NCBI RefSeq assembly: GCF_011045095.1
Contig: NZ_JAALDL010000002.1
Location: forward strand, 1 to 64,000
Length of the DNA stretch: 64,000 nucleotides
Direction: 5' to 3'
Source: Grimontia sedimenti
GTDB taxonomy: Bacteria; Pseudomonadota; Gammaproteobacteria; Enterobacterales; Vibrionaceae
Numbering within the stretch: position 1 is the stretch's first letter; every line of letters begins with the position of its first letter. The translations under genes and the position numbers were made by a program. The notes under the pieces were generated by a model that searched no databases, was not told where the DNA came from, and saw only the letters and a program-made list of their open reading frames with translations. Below are positions 45,550 through 53,513 of the stretch, one piece after another.

Positions 45550-47306
45550 TGCGCGACATGAAACCACAACCCTTTATGCTGACAGTCATTGGCTGGTGCT
45601 TTGCCGTTTTGCTGTGTCTACTGGCGCTGTTTGGTTCCGTGCTTTTGAAAGACGATCCGCCGGATAGAACTGCAGTTGCTGCTTTAGTTGCAGCCAATGC
45701 CGATGAGTTTGCGAAAGTTGTTCCAGGAAGAGATATACAGTTTCCAATAGACTATGGGTCACATAACGATTTTCGTCAGGAATGGTGGTATGTCACCGGC
45801 AATCTTCAGGATGAATCCGGCAACCAATATGGCATACAGTGGACATTGTTCCGTTCAGCGCTTTCTTCAGAAATGGGCGAAGGCTGGGAAAACAATCAGA
45901 TATTTATGGCACATGCTGTTCTTACTAGCAAAGAAGGCGTTTATTCTGCTGAACGCTTTTCACGAGGTGGTATTGGACAAGCAGGTGTTGCTGATAAGCC
46001 ATTCAACGTATGGCTTGATAACTGGCAGTGGCGTGGGAAAGGAGACAAGCCATTTCCTGCAAAACTCCAAGCCGCGGACAAAGATTTCTCGTTCAAATTG
46101 ACAATGTCACAGACGCTGCCGGAGATCCTTCAAGGCGACAATGGGTACAGCCAGAAACATGCAGAAAAAGGTGTTGCTTCTTACTATTTCAGCGTTCCTG
46201 CAGTTGCGATGCAAGGGGTGCTCGAATTAGAGGGTAAATCTGTTAAGGTTTCCGGAAAAGGCTGGGTTGACCGCGAATGGAGTACTCAGGCACTGAGCGA
46301 AGATCAGATGGGTAATGCTCTTTCCTGTGACGTTGTCACATCCATTGCTGTACTTCGTGGTGAGCAACCCACTGAAATTATTGATGTTGATAACGTTGCG
46401 CTGGATGAAGCAAGGCGGCTTTCAGCTTCAATACGCGAAGCATTAGAGTTACCTCAATGGGAAGTCGCGAGTCGGTTTCATCGGGAAGCATTTCTAAAGA
46501 ATGTGTTGTCGGTGTCTTCAGAGTTGGCTTATGTCCGAAGAGAAAAACGTCAGCAAGCCTTTGGTAACGGCTTTAATGAAGTCACTTTAAGCCGAGATAG
46601 TGATTTCCCTGCGGAGCCCCAGGCAGCCATTGTGTTTGATCAGTTTCACTTGGCGGGACGCGGTGTGAAACAGACAACCTCGTACGCAACCTGCATGGCA
46701 CCGGTTCCGTTCGGTTGGCTTGTTGATGCTGGGTTAGGTGAAGAATCCGTTTCTGAGTTTGATGACAGCGAAGGCGTGGTGGTCGATGTTATCGAGCGCA
46801 TTTATGCAGGAAGGGTCATTGGTGTCTATAGGAAGGCAGCGGAAGGGGAAAGTCTCATCCGTGCGCTGGCGACACAAATCATACATGGTGAACTTCTCGA
46901 TGGGACGGGCGCACGTTTAACGAAAGAGGTGAAATACTGGAACCTTTATCAATCATTGGAAGATATCGCCAATCGCCCGCAGGTAGATGTATTGTCATGG
47001 CTTGAGCAGGCTCTGAAGGATTTGGGCGTTGAATCAGTGGATGATCTTGAGCTTATTGATGGCAATGATTTTGTCTTTGAGGGCATTCCATCCTGGGAGT
47101 TTGATGATTTTGCCGAAAAATATCCGCTGGAACTGACACTTGCTGAATTGAAGCTTGATGTTGAATATCTAAAGGGAAAAAGGACTGTGGTGGTGCATCA
47201 TGTCGGCGGCACCAGGAAAGACGGGCCTAAACGATGGGAATTGCCGTCTTGGAGTGGGTGGAAGGTGCAATACAAAAAAGCCAGCCGCGTGATTGATGTG
47301 AGGTGA
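45549..47306 (+). CDS. apparent chimera: AttH/CrtC lipocalin-like N-terminus fused to HrpB-like helicase C-terminus
   Basis: This 585-residue frame changes character at about residue 255. Residues 1-30 form a membrane anchor or signal; about 40-255 match the AttH/CrtC lipocalin-like domain (FRQEWWYVTGNLQD, GIQWTLFRSAL, GKGWVDREWSTQALSEDQ). AttH normally continues with GWDWFSLxLDDG and a second lipocalin half. Here it instead reads NALSCDVVTSIAVLRGE and then segments resembling the region after the motor domains of HrpB helicases (AIVFDQFHLAGRG, GRVIGVYRKAAEGESL, PSWEFDDFAEKYPLELTL). The junction is near 46308-46316. No helicase motor motifs are present. A deletion joining two genes in frame is the simplest reading. 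The helicase match is from memory and should be tested. Confidence 0.7.
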   Translation: MRDMKPQPFMLTVIGWCFAVLLCLLALFGSVLLKDDPPDRTAVAALVAANADEFAKVVPGRDIQFPIDYGSHNDFRQEWWYVTGNLQDESGNQYGIQWTLFRSALSSEMGEGWENNQIFMAHAVLTSKEGVYSAERFSRGGIGQAGVADKPFNVWLDNWQWRGKGDKPFPAKLQAADKDFSFKLTMSQTLPEILQGDNGYSQKHAEKGVASYYFSVPAVAMQGVLELEGKSVKVSGKGWVDREWSTQALSEDQMGNALSCDVVTSIAVLRGEQPTEIIDVDNVALDEARRLSASIREALELPQWEVASRFHREAFLKNVLSVSSELAYVRREKRQQAFGNGFNEVTLSRDSDFPAEPQAAIVFDQFHLAGRGVKQTTSYATCMAPVPFGWLVDAGLGEESVSEFDDSEGVVVDVIERIYAGRVIGVYRKAAEGESLIRALATQIIHGELLDGTGARLTKEVKYWNLYQSLEDIANRPQVDVLSWLEQALKDLGVESVDDLELIDGNDFVFEGIPSWEFDDFAEKYPLELTLAELKLDVEYLKGKRTVVVHHVGGTRKDGPKRWELPSWSGWKVQYKKASRVIDVR

Positions 47307-47319
47307 AGACATGATCCCA

Positions 47320-47350
47320 AAAGAGGCCTGCAATGGGCTCTGGCCTCTTT
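47320..47350. terminator. bidirectional terminator
   Basis: AAAGAGGCC pairs with GGCCTCTTT around 13 bases, between the chimeric gene and the convergent reductase gene. Confidence 0.75.
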
Positions 47351-47359
47351 CTGGATGAC

Positions 47360-47893
47360 TTATCTCACGCGTTTAAAGTGAGACTTCACCATCGCGTCGA
47401 TCAGCACTTCACTTTTGACTAACTCAAACTGTTGTCTACGCTCTAGATCGCCAAACAGTTTTGAGCCGCCGCCCAGCAACACAGGAATTTGGGTGATGAC
47501 GAGTTCATCAATCAGATCTTCCGACAGAAAGCTTTGAATTGTCTTTCCGCCATCGATGTAAAGATTCTTGAAACCTTGCTCATTGAGGCTTTTAAGGATC
47601 TCCGACAGTGATCCTGAAACCAAAGAAGCTTTATCTTTATGGGAGTCAGGGATTTCATTCATAGTATTGCTGAGCACAAACACGGGTTTGGTGTATGGCC
47701 ATTCACAGTCAAAACCTATGACGGTTTCGAAAGTTGTTCTGCCCATTACTAGCCCATCAATACCAGCCATGAATTGAGCCCATCCAAAATCTGATTGTTC
47801 AGGGTTCGAAATGCTGTGTAACCAATCTAAGCCGCCGTCTTTGTCCGCGATGCAACCGTCAAGGCTTGTCGCGATATAAACAATGTTTGTCAT
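47360..47893 (-). CDS. dihydrofolate-reductase-like (RibD C-terminal domain) protein
   Basis: This 177-residue protein begins IVYIATSLDGCIADKDGGLDWL and has the MGRTTFETV motif and LYIDGGKTIQSFL, as in the RibD_C/YwjB-YyaP group. Such proteins are probably NADPH-dependent reductases of unclear substrate. Start 47893 fits the family N-terminus and has GAGGG upstream; the longer frame adds unrelated residues. Confidence 0.85.
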   Translation of the reverse strand: MTNIVYIATSLDGCIADKDGGLDWLHSISNPEQSDFGWAQFMAGIDGLVMGRTTFETVIGFDCEWPYTKPVFVLSNTMNEIPDSHKDKASLVSGSLSEILKSLNEQGFKNLYIDGGKTIQSFLSEDLIDELVITQIPVLLGGGSKLFGDLERRQQFELVKSEVLIDAMVKSHFKRVR

Positions 47894-47918
47894 GTTAAGC
47901 GCCCTCGTTTTCAACAAA

Positions 47919-47950
47919 AAAAGCCATTCACCAAAAGGCAAATGGCTTTT
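47919..47950 (-). terminator. yajQ terminator within the reductase leader
   Basis: AAAAGCCATT pairs with AATGGCTTTT around 12 bases, followed on the minus strand by a T-run. It separates yajQ from the reductase gene. Confidence 0.85.
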
Positions 47951-47966
47951 CTTTCGTTAGGCTGGG

Positions 47967-48449
47967 TTAGTCTCTGAAGTTATCGAACTGGAATGGCTGA
48001 CCCAAATCAGCTTCACGGACAACCTGCATTGCTGCTTGAAGGTCGTCACGCTTCTTACCGGTTACGCGAAGCTTCTCACCCTGAATCTGAGCCTGAACCT
48101 TAATCTTGGCCTCTTTAATCAGCTTGACGATTTTCTTCGCAACGTCGGCTTCGATGCCGTTTTTGAAATGCACATCGCTGAAGAAAGTCTTACCTGAGTG
48201 AACCATGTCTTTAGGTTCCATCGCGCGGGCATCAACACCGCGTTTGGCTAGGTTACCGCGAAGGATATCCATCATCTGGTTAACCTGAAAGTCAGATTCA
48301 GCTGAGACTTTCACGACTTCTTTGTTGAGTTCAAAGCTTGCGTCTACGTTACGGAAGTCAAAACGGGTAGCCAGTTCGCGTTTCGCGTTGTCTACGGCGT
48401 TTTTCAACTCAACGGTATCGATCTCTGAAACGATATCAAAAGAAGGCAT
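47967..48449 (-). CDS. yajQ: YajQ family nucleotide-binding protein
   Basis: This 160-residue protein is full length, begins [21 protein letters not shown] and ends [12 protein letters not shown] as other YajQ proteins do. Family members have two RNP-like ferredoxin folds; a Xanthomonas member binds cyclic di-GMP, while other roles are unsettled. It is 51 bases downstream of the DAHP synthase gene on the same strand. Confidence 0.95.
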   Translation of the reverse strand: MPSFDIVSEIDTVELKNAVDNAKRELATRFDFRNVDASFELNKEVVKVSAESDFQVNQMMDILRGNLAKRGVDARAMEPKDMVHSGKTFFSDVHFKNGIEADVAKKIVKLIKEAKIKVQAQIQGEKLRVTGKKRDDLQAAMQVVREADLGQPFQFDNFRD

Positions 48450-48499
48450 AGTAATTTCCTGATATTTAACTGAAGGTTGAGCTTATCACACACACTTGT

Positions 48500-49561
48500 T
48501 TAGCGTGAATTACGTTTCGCAATGGCATCAGAAAGCATCTGCAGCATTTTTTCAGTGTCGTTCCAGCCAAGACACGGGTCTGTGATGGATTTGCCATACG
48601 TAAGGTTGCACAAACTGTCTTTATCAGCAGCTTGATTACCTTCTTCGATGAAACTCTCCGCCATGATGCCTGCGATGAAAGTGTCACCCTCAACCAGTTG
48701 GTTGCAAATGTCTGCAGCCACATCCAATTGGCGACGGTGCTGTTTCTCACAGTTTGCGTGACTGAAGTCCACCACAAGGCGGGGAGTCAGACCAATTTCA
48801 GACAAGTTCGCTGCTGCATTCTCAACATCAGCTTTGTGATAATTCGGCTGATGTCCACCACGCAGAATAACGTGACCATAAGGGTTACCGCTGGTGCGGT
48901 AGATGGTCATAACGCCATTTTTATCCGGTGAGCAGAACAAGTGAGACGTTTGGCTTGAACGAATCGCATCAATAGCAATTTTAATGTTCCCATCGGTGCC
49001 GTTTTTAAAGCCAACCGGGCATGATAACGCTGACGCCATTTCACGGTGGATTTGTGACTCCGTCGTACGGGCGCCAATGGCTCCCCAGGTCACCAAATCT
49101 GCAATGTATTGCCCGGTGATCATGTCCAGGAACTCGGTTGCAGTAGGCAGACCCAGCTTGTTCACATCCAGTAGGAATTTACGGGCTTTGAACAGACCTT
49201 TGCGAAGGTTGCAGCTGCCATCGAGATCTGGGTCATTGATCATGCCTTTCCAGCCCACAACAGTGCGTGGTTTTTCGAAATAGGTACGCATGACAATGTG
49301 AAGCGTTTCTTTGTGTTGGTCTGCCAATACTTTAAGGCGTTTTGCGTAGTCCAGACCCGCATCAGGGTCATGGATAGAACATGGGCCAACGACGACAAGC
49401 AGTCGGTTGTCACGGCCAGTAAGAATATCTTCAGCTTGCTTACGGGCTTCGGCGATGTCTTGAGCAACACTGTCTGTAAGTGGGGATTCTGCTTCCACTT
49501 CTGCTGGGGTTGGCAGAGTGTCAACAGGTTGCGTTCTTAGTTCGTCAGTTTTAATCGGCAT
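48500..49561 (-). CDS. aroH: class I DAHP synthase (3-deoxy-7-phosphoheptulonate synthase), AroH-like
   Basis: This 353-residue type I-alpha enzyme joins phosphoenolpyruvate and erythrose 4-phosphate, the first step of the shikimate pathway. Conserved segments: VVVGPCSIHD, VMRTYFEKPRTVVGWKG, GARTTESQIHREMASALSCPVGFKNGTDG, VDFSHANCEKQHRRQ and IMAESFIEEG. Overall it reads closest to the Trp-sensitive AroH of E. coli, but feedback type is not certain. ATG 49561 has AAGGAAGG upstream. A hairpin covers this ribosome site. It is divergent from a PEP-synthase-like gene; in E. coli aroH also lies near ppsA. Confidence 0.9.
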   Translation of the reverse strand: MPIKTDELRTQPVDTLPTPAEVEAESPLTDSVAQDIAEARKQAEDILTGRDNRLLVVVGPCSIHDPDAGLDYAKRLKVLADQHKETLHIVMRTYFEKPRTVVGWKGMINDPDLDGSCNLRKGLFKARKFLLDVNKLGLPTATEFLDMITGQYIADLVTWGAIGARTTESQIHREMASALSCPVGFKNGTDGNIKIAIDAIRSSQTSHLFCSPDKNGVMTIYRTSGNPYGHVILRGGHQPNYHKADVENAAANLSEIGLTPRLVVDFSHANCEKQHRRQLDVAADICNQLVEGDTFIAGIMAESFIEEGNQAADKDSLCNLTYGKSITDPCLGWNDTEKMLQMLSDAIAKRNSR

Positions 49562-49566
49562 GGACT

Positions 49567-49601
49567 CTGCCTTCCTTACGTCGGTGTTCTTGCGAAGGCA
49601 G
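49567..49601 (-). promoter_or_regulatory. hairpin sequestering the aroH ribosome site
   Basis: On the mRNA, CTGCCTTC (49601-49594) pairs with GAAGGCAG (49574-49567), which includes the Shine-Dalgarno sequence AAGGAAGG. The start codon follows five bases later. Folding would hide the ribosome site, so translation could be conditional. Confidence 0.55.
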
Positions 49602-49888
49602 TAAGATAGCAAAAAATCGGTGTCAGAAAAGCCATGATGTGGTCTTTCAGCGATTTATTCTTTCTATTGCGTTTGTTTTGACCGGAAAGATTCGTAAACA
49701 ACCGAGCTTTGTTCGGTCTGCTGAAATCGAAAATTCATGTCGGATTTCTCTTGTAACAAAAGGGCTCTGTGGTATGTTTTCCTCTGGATGGACGAAAATC
49801 AGTCGCTTGCGAAGAATCGGCGTCGATAAACCATCATTTTCTTGCCGCAACAGGCACTTAAGTTTCTACAAGGCAGTATTGGTGCGCT
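49602..49888. other. divergent intergenic region, aroH and PpsA-like gene
   Basis: No gene is convincing in this stretch. It should carry the two divergent promoters. No TrpR-like or other palindrome stood out. Confidence 0.5.
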
Positions 49889-50692
49889 ATGTCTCAAATG
49901 GATTTAACCTATTCCCACGTTTATAAGAACCCCTCTCAGCTGGAAGGTCATGACACGTCGTTTGGACTGGTCTCTCTCGGTGAATTGTATATCAATGCAA
50001 TCGGAACCCATCCGTCAGCGTTAGATGACAGTAATGCGACGAAGGACAAATTAGTGTCCCTGCTCGAAAGTGCTTACAAAGCGAACACCGATCGACCATT
50101 TCGTGTCATGCTGAACGACCAAAGTGCGCTGGCGCTAAAACAAATGCAAGGTGCAGATTCAGAGCCTGAGGAAGCAAACCCAGCGATGGGACTGCGTGGT
50201 GTTTCGCGCTATGCGAGCAAAGCAGGTAAACCAGGATTTATTTTTGAGTGTGAGGTGCTCAAAAAGGCGATTCAGGACAAGAAGCTTCCAGTAGAAGTTG
50301 TTGTTCCTTTTGTTCGCACTTCCAGTGAAGCTGCCACCATGATTGACTTGTTGGCAGAACAGGGGCTTTGTCGTGGCGCAAACGGTCTGAAAGTGCTTCT
50401 GGCATGCCAGTTACCTGCTAATGCCGTGTTGGCAGAGGCTTTACTTGCGTATTTCGACGGCATCATTATCGATGTCGATAATCTTGCTGCATTCACGCTG
50501 GCAGTAGACTTTGGTGACGAAGCGCTACCGTACACATTCAACAAACACAATGAAGCAGTAAAGAGCCTGATCCGCGACACTATTCGTAAAACGCAATTGG
50601 CTGACAAGCCAGTTCAGATCCTTGCCCAAGAGTCTGACAAAGCGATTATCGAATTGGCAGAAGGGGCCAATGTAGAACTCATTTATCAGTAG
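49889..50692 (+). CDS. solitary PEP-synthase C-terminal-like domain, catalytic residues lost
   Basis: This 267-residue protein resembles only the C-terminal TIM-barrel (PEP/pyruvate-binding) domain of phosphoenolpyruvate synthase: NPAMGLRGVSRYAS, VEVVVPFVRTSSEAATMIDLLAEQGL, LACQLPANAVLAEALLAYFDG, HNEAVKSLIRDTI. The usual IGSNDLTQLTLG reads IDVDNLAAFTLA, and the catalytic Cys segment (CGQGPSD) reads ILAQESD. It is therefore unlikely to catalyse PEP formation and may be a binding or regulatory pseudoenzyme (inference). It is divergent from a DAHP synthase, which consumes PEP. The ribosome site is weak. Confidence 0.8.
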   Translation: MSQMDLTYSHVYKNPSQLEGHDTSFGLVSLGELYINAIGTHPSALDDSNATKDKLVSLLESAYKANTDRPFRVMLNDQSALALKQMQGADSEPEEANPAMGLRGVSRYASKAGKPGFIFECEVLKKAIQDKKLPVEVVVPFVRTSSEAATMIDLLAEQGLCRGANGLKVLLACQLPANAVLAEALLAYFDGIIIDVDNLAAFTLAVDFGDEALPYTFNKHNEAVKSLIRDTIRKTQLADKPVQILAQESDKAIIELAEGANVELIYQ

Positions 50693-50720
50693 ATTGTTTT
50701 TATGAAAACTAATCTGTCTG

Positions 50721-50744
50721 AACGCCACGCAATGTCGTGGCGTT
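50721..50744 (+). terminator. intrinsic terminator
   Basis: AACGCCACG pairs with CGTGGCGTT around six bases, followed by T4. It ends the PpsA-like gene. Confidence 0.88.
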
Positions 50745-50883
50745 TTTCGTTGAAGCGCTGGCGATCGTTCCCGCCCAATAAAGAACCAATCAAGCCTTTG
50801 TCATCAAATTACTGCAACTATCAGTCAGTAAATCTCGTATACTGCGGCCAACAGACCCTGAGAAACCAACGAGCAATACATCC

Positions 50884-51720
50884 ATGATTAAAATCGGTCA
50901 GATGAATCACCTTACCGTGGTGAAAGAAGTCGAGTTCGGCGTATTCGTAGACGGCGGACAGGAATACGGCAATATTCTGCTGCCAAAACGCTATGTGCCA
51001 AAAGGAACACACATTGGCGATGAGATTGAGGTGTTCATCTACTTTGACTCTGAAGACGATGTGATTGCAACCACCGAAAAGCCATTGGCACAGGTTGGAC
51101 AATTCGCGAAACTGAAATGTATCAACACGACAGGCGTTGGGGCGTTTTTGAATTGGGGGTTGCCAAAAGACCTGTTGGTTCCGTTCAGCGAACAGCGCAT
51201 CAAAATGCAGGAAGGAAGAGACTATCTGGTGTTCCTTTACGTTGATAATGCGTCAGGGCGTATCGTTGGCTCCACCAAGTTTAATAAGTTCCTCGACAAA
51301 ACCCCTGCGCGCTATAAGAAAGGCGATCAGGTACATGTGACCGTGGCGGAAGAAACCGAGCTTGGTTACAAATGTGCAGTGAATGATGCCCATTGGGGCC
51401 TGCTGTTCAAATCAGAAGTCTTTGGAAAGCTGTTTATAGGTAAGAGCCTTAAGGCCTACATCAAGCAGATTCGTGAAGACGGAAAAATCGATTTGTCATT
51501 GCAAAAACTGGGCAAAGGCAAAGTGGATGATCTTTCAGAGAAGATTGTTCGCACACTGGACCGCAAAGGTGGGTTTCTGCCAGTGAATGACAAGAGCAGC
51601 CCAGATCAGATTTTTGAGCTGTTCCGCACCAGTAAGGCGACGTTCAAGAAAACCATCGGTGGATTGTACAAAGAGCGCAGAATCCGAATTGAGAAAGATG
51701 GCATCTACCTGATTAAGTAA
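50884..51720 (+). CDS. CvfB/YitL-like S1-domain RNA-binding protein
   Basis: This 278-residue protein has several S1-like beta-barrel segments: EFGVFVDGGQEYGNILLPKRYVP at the start, VGAFLNWGLPKDLLVPFSEQ in the second barrel and KAYIKQIREDGKIDLSLQKLG in the third. It ends with a winged-helix-like region (SPDQIFELFRTSKATFKKTIGGLYKERRIRIEKDGIYLI). This is the CvfB layout; CvfB binds RNA and affects virulence genes in Staphylococcus. Role in this organism unknown. Confidence 0.9.
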   Translation: MIKIGQMNHLTVVKEVEFGVFVDGGQEYGNILLPKRYVPKGTHIGDEIEVFIYFDSEDDVIATTEKPLAQVGQFAKLKCINTTGVGAFLNWGLPKDLLVPFSEQRIKMQEGRDYLVFLYVDNASGRIVGSTKFNKFLDKTPARYKKGDQVHVTVAEETELGYKCAVNDAHWGLLFKSEVFGKLFIGKSLKAYIKQIREDGKIDLSLQKLGKGKVDDLSEKIVRTLDRKGGFLPVNDKSSPDQIFELFRTSKATFKKTIGGLYKERRIRIEKDGIYLIK

Positions 51721-51742
51721 TGCAGGTAGAAAGAGAGTAAGG

Positions 51743-51764
51743 AAAGGTCGCGAAAGCGGCCTTT
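51743..51764 (+). terminator. intrinsic terminator of the CvfB-like gene
   Basis: GGTCGC pairs with GCGGCC (one T-G pair) around GAAA and is followed by T6. Confidence 0.85.
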
Positions 51765-51803
51765 TTTGTGACTGATTATATGCGAAGATTGTCAGACAAA
51801 AAG

Positions 51804-51830
51804 AGCCCGGAACGATTCCTGTTCCGGGCT
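51804..51830 (-). terminator. strong intrinsic terminator on the rsmF side
   Basis: AGCCCGGAAC pairs perfectly with GTTCCGGGCT around seven bases; on the minus strand CTTTTTG follows. It ends transcription coming from rsmF. Confidence 0.88.
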
Positions 51831-51847
51831 TAGGGGAATGGCTCGTA

Positions 51848-51915
51848 AGAGCCTTGCGCTAACTGGTTTAAATGGAGATTTGTAACACTTCAAAATTTAG
51901 CTGGCGCAAGGCTCT
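51848..51915. repeat. 12-bp perfect inverted repeat with 44-bp spacer
   Basis: AGAGCCTTGCGC at 51848-51859 and GCGCAAGGCTCT at 51904-51915 pair perfectly. It lies between rsmF and its terminator. It may be a second terminator-like stem, a small RNA or a mini repeat element. Confidence 0.6.
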
Positions 51916-51949
51916 CGCGGCGTGTCATGAATGAGAATTTAGGGATCGT

Positions 51950-53380
51950 CTATTCAATAAATAAATTGACGTCTCTAACTAACTCTCTTGGAAGGCCATT
52001 TTTGATTCGGTTGCCGACCCATTTACCGATACCAATTGGTTGGCGACGGTAACAAACGATGACTTCACCTGAACCCGTCAGACCTTCTGGTCTAATATCC
52101 CTGCCCATATACCATTCTTTCGCGTCAGCCACAGACAGCTCTACACACTTTGGCTCGTTTCCTTTCGCTAACGCCATGATCGTCTCATGTTGCCAGCGGT
52201 AGCCTTTCTTATGGGCTTCTGCGAGCTTTAAACCAATGCGATCAAATTTGATTTCAGGAAGAATATCTTCAACCTGTTCTGGGAAAATCCACACTTCTTT
52301 ATCACGCAGCCACACGTTCGATGAATGAGGAACGGAAAGTCCCAGCGTGTCATCCAGTGCTTTTACTACCGCATCAGCCTCTTTGGGTTTGGCCCTTTGG
52401 AATGGAAATTTACGTGGACGCTTTTTCACCATCTCAGAGCCGACGCTTTCCGTTTTCTTCAGGCGAGCAACGAAAAAACCCTCACTGTCGAAAATCTGCG
52501 GAAACACATGCAGGAAGCCTTCTTCTGTGCAGGCAGCGGCTGCACCTTCAAAAAGGTCATTCAGTGGCTCAAATTCGACAGCATCACCAAAAGTGTCTTT
52601 GATGAAATGGCAGATATGTTGGTTTTCATCGTGATTAAGCGTACATGTCGAGTACACCATGGTGCCGCCCGGTTTAAGGGCGTGGAAGGCACTCACAATC
52701 AGATCGCGCTGGGTATTCGCGATGTCTTGCACAGATTCCAGACTCCAGTTGCTAAATGCATCAGCATCTTTCCTTATCGTCCCTTCTCCGGAACACGGTG
52801 CATCGAGCAAGATCGCGTCAAAAGTTTCTGGTAACCAGTCACCAAACACGCGGCCATCGTAGTTAGTCAGCGCTGAATTCACCACACCACAGCGAAGTAG
52901 GTTGGCATGAAGTACTTTGACTCGACTCGCCGAGTATTCATTGGCGACCAGAAGCCCTTCATTGTTCAAAGCTGCTGCGATTTGCGTGGTCTTGGAGCCT
53001 GGTGCGGCTGCCATATCCAGAACACGGTTCAATGTGATGTCATTTTCCAGCAATGCAGTTACAGGCAGCATTGAGCTGGCTTCCTGAATGTAGAACAGAC
53101 CAGCCATGTGTTCAGCGGTGTTTCCCAGAGGCACGTTGTCTTCGTCATAGTCATCCAGCCAAAACCCTGTGTCACACCACGGCACAGGCGAAAGATCCCA
53201 GCCTTTCTCATTGGCACGTTCAAGAAAATCTTCCACCGAGATTTTCAGCGTATTCACGCGAAGGCTTCTTCGAAGAGGGCGTTTACACGACTCGATGAAA
53301 TCAGTCATAGAAAGGTGAGAAGGCAGAATCTGTTCAATTTGATTTAGGAACGGCTCTGGGATCTTGATATTTGGATGCAC
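51950..53380 (-). CDS. rsmF: 16S rRNA m5C1407 methyltransferase
   Basis: This 476-residue protein matches RsmF (YebU). Methyltransferase motifs: VLDMAAAPGSKTTQIAAAL (SAM binding), LLDAPCSGEGTIRKD (catalytic Cys motif IV) and VYSTCTLNHDEN (motif VI Cys). The C-terminal region has the PUA-like extension of RsmF. It methylates C1407 of 16S rRNA. It follows letB on the same strand as in E. coli. Confidence 0.96.
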   Translation of the reverse strand: MHPNIKIPEPFLNQIEQILPSHLSMTDFIESCKRPLRRSLRVNTLKISVEDFLERANEKGWDLSPVPWCDTGFWLDDYDEDNVPLGNTAEHMAGLFYIQEASSMLPVTALLENDITLNRVLDMAAAPGSKTTQIAAALNNEGLLVANEYSASRVKVLHANLLRCGVVNSALTNYDGRVFGDWLPETFDAILLDAPCSGEGTIRKDADAFSNWSLESVQDIANTQRDLIVSAFHALKPGGTMVYSTCTLNHDENQHICHFIKDTFGDAVEFEPLNDLFEGAAAACTEEGFLHVFPQIFDSEGFFVARLKKTESVGSEMVKKRPRKFPFQRAKPKEADAVVKALDDTLGLSVPHSSNVWLRDKEVWIFPEQVEDILPEIKFDRIGLKLAEAHKKGYRWQHETIMALAKGNEPKCVELSVADAKEWYMGRDIRPEGLTGSGEVIVCYRRQPIGIGKWVGNRIKNGLPRELVRDVNLFIE

Positions 53381-53473
53381 CTGAAAGGTCTCTTGCTGGC
53401 ATTTACTGAATTGCGAAGTGTAAAAGGATTAGCGTTGAGAAACCAGTAAGAACCTCGGCTTGCTGCATAAAAA

Positions 53474-53495
53474 AGCGCGGGACAAAGCCCGCGCT
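53474..53495 (-). terminator. letB terminator
   Basis: AGCGCGGG pairs with CCCGCGCT around six bases, and a T-run follows on the minus strand. Confidence 0.88.
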
Positions 53496-53513
53496 GTATC
53501 AGGGATAACTGAC

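Noticed and set aside
45549-47306. Normal full-length AttH protein
   Set aside because: Length 585 exceeds AttH, the second lipocalin half is absent, and the C-terminal half resembles another family.
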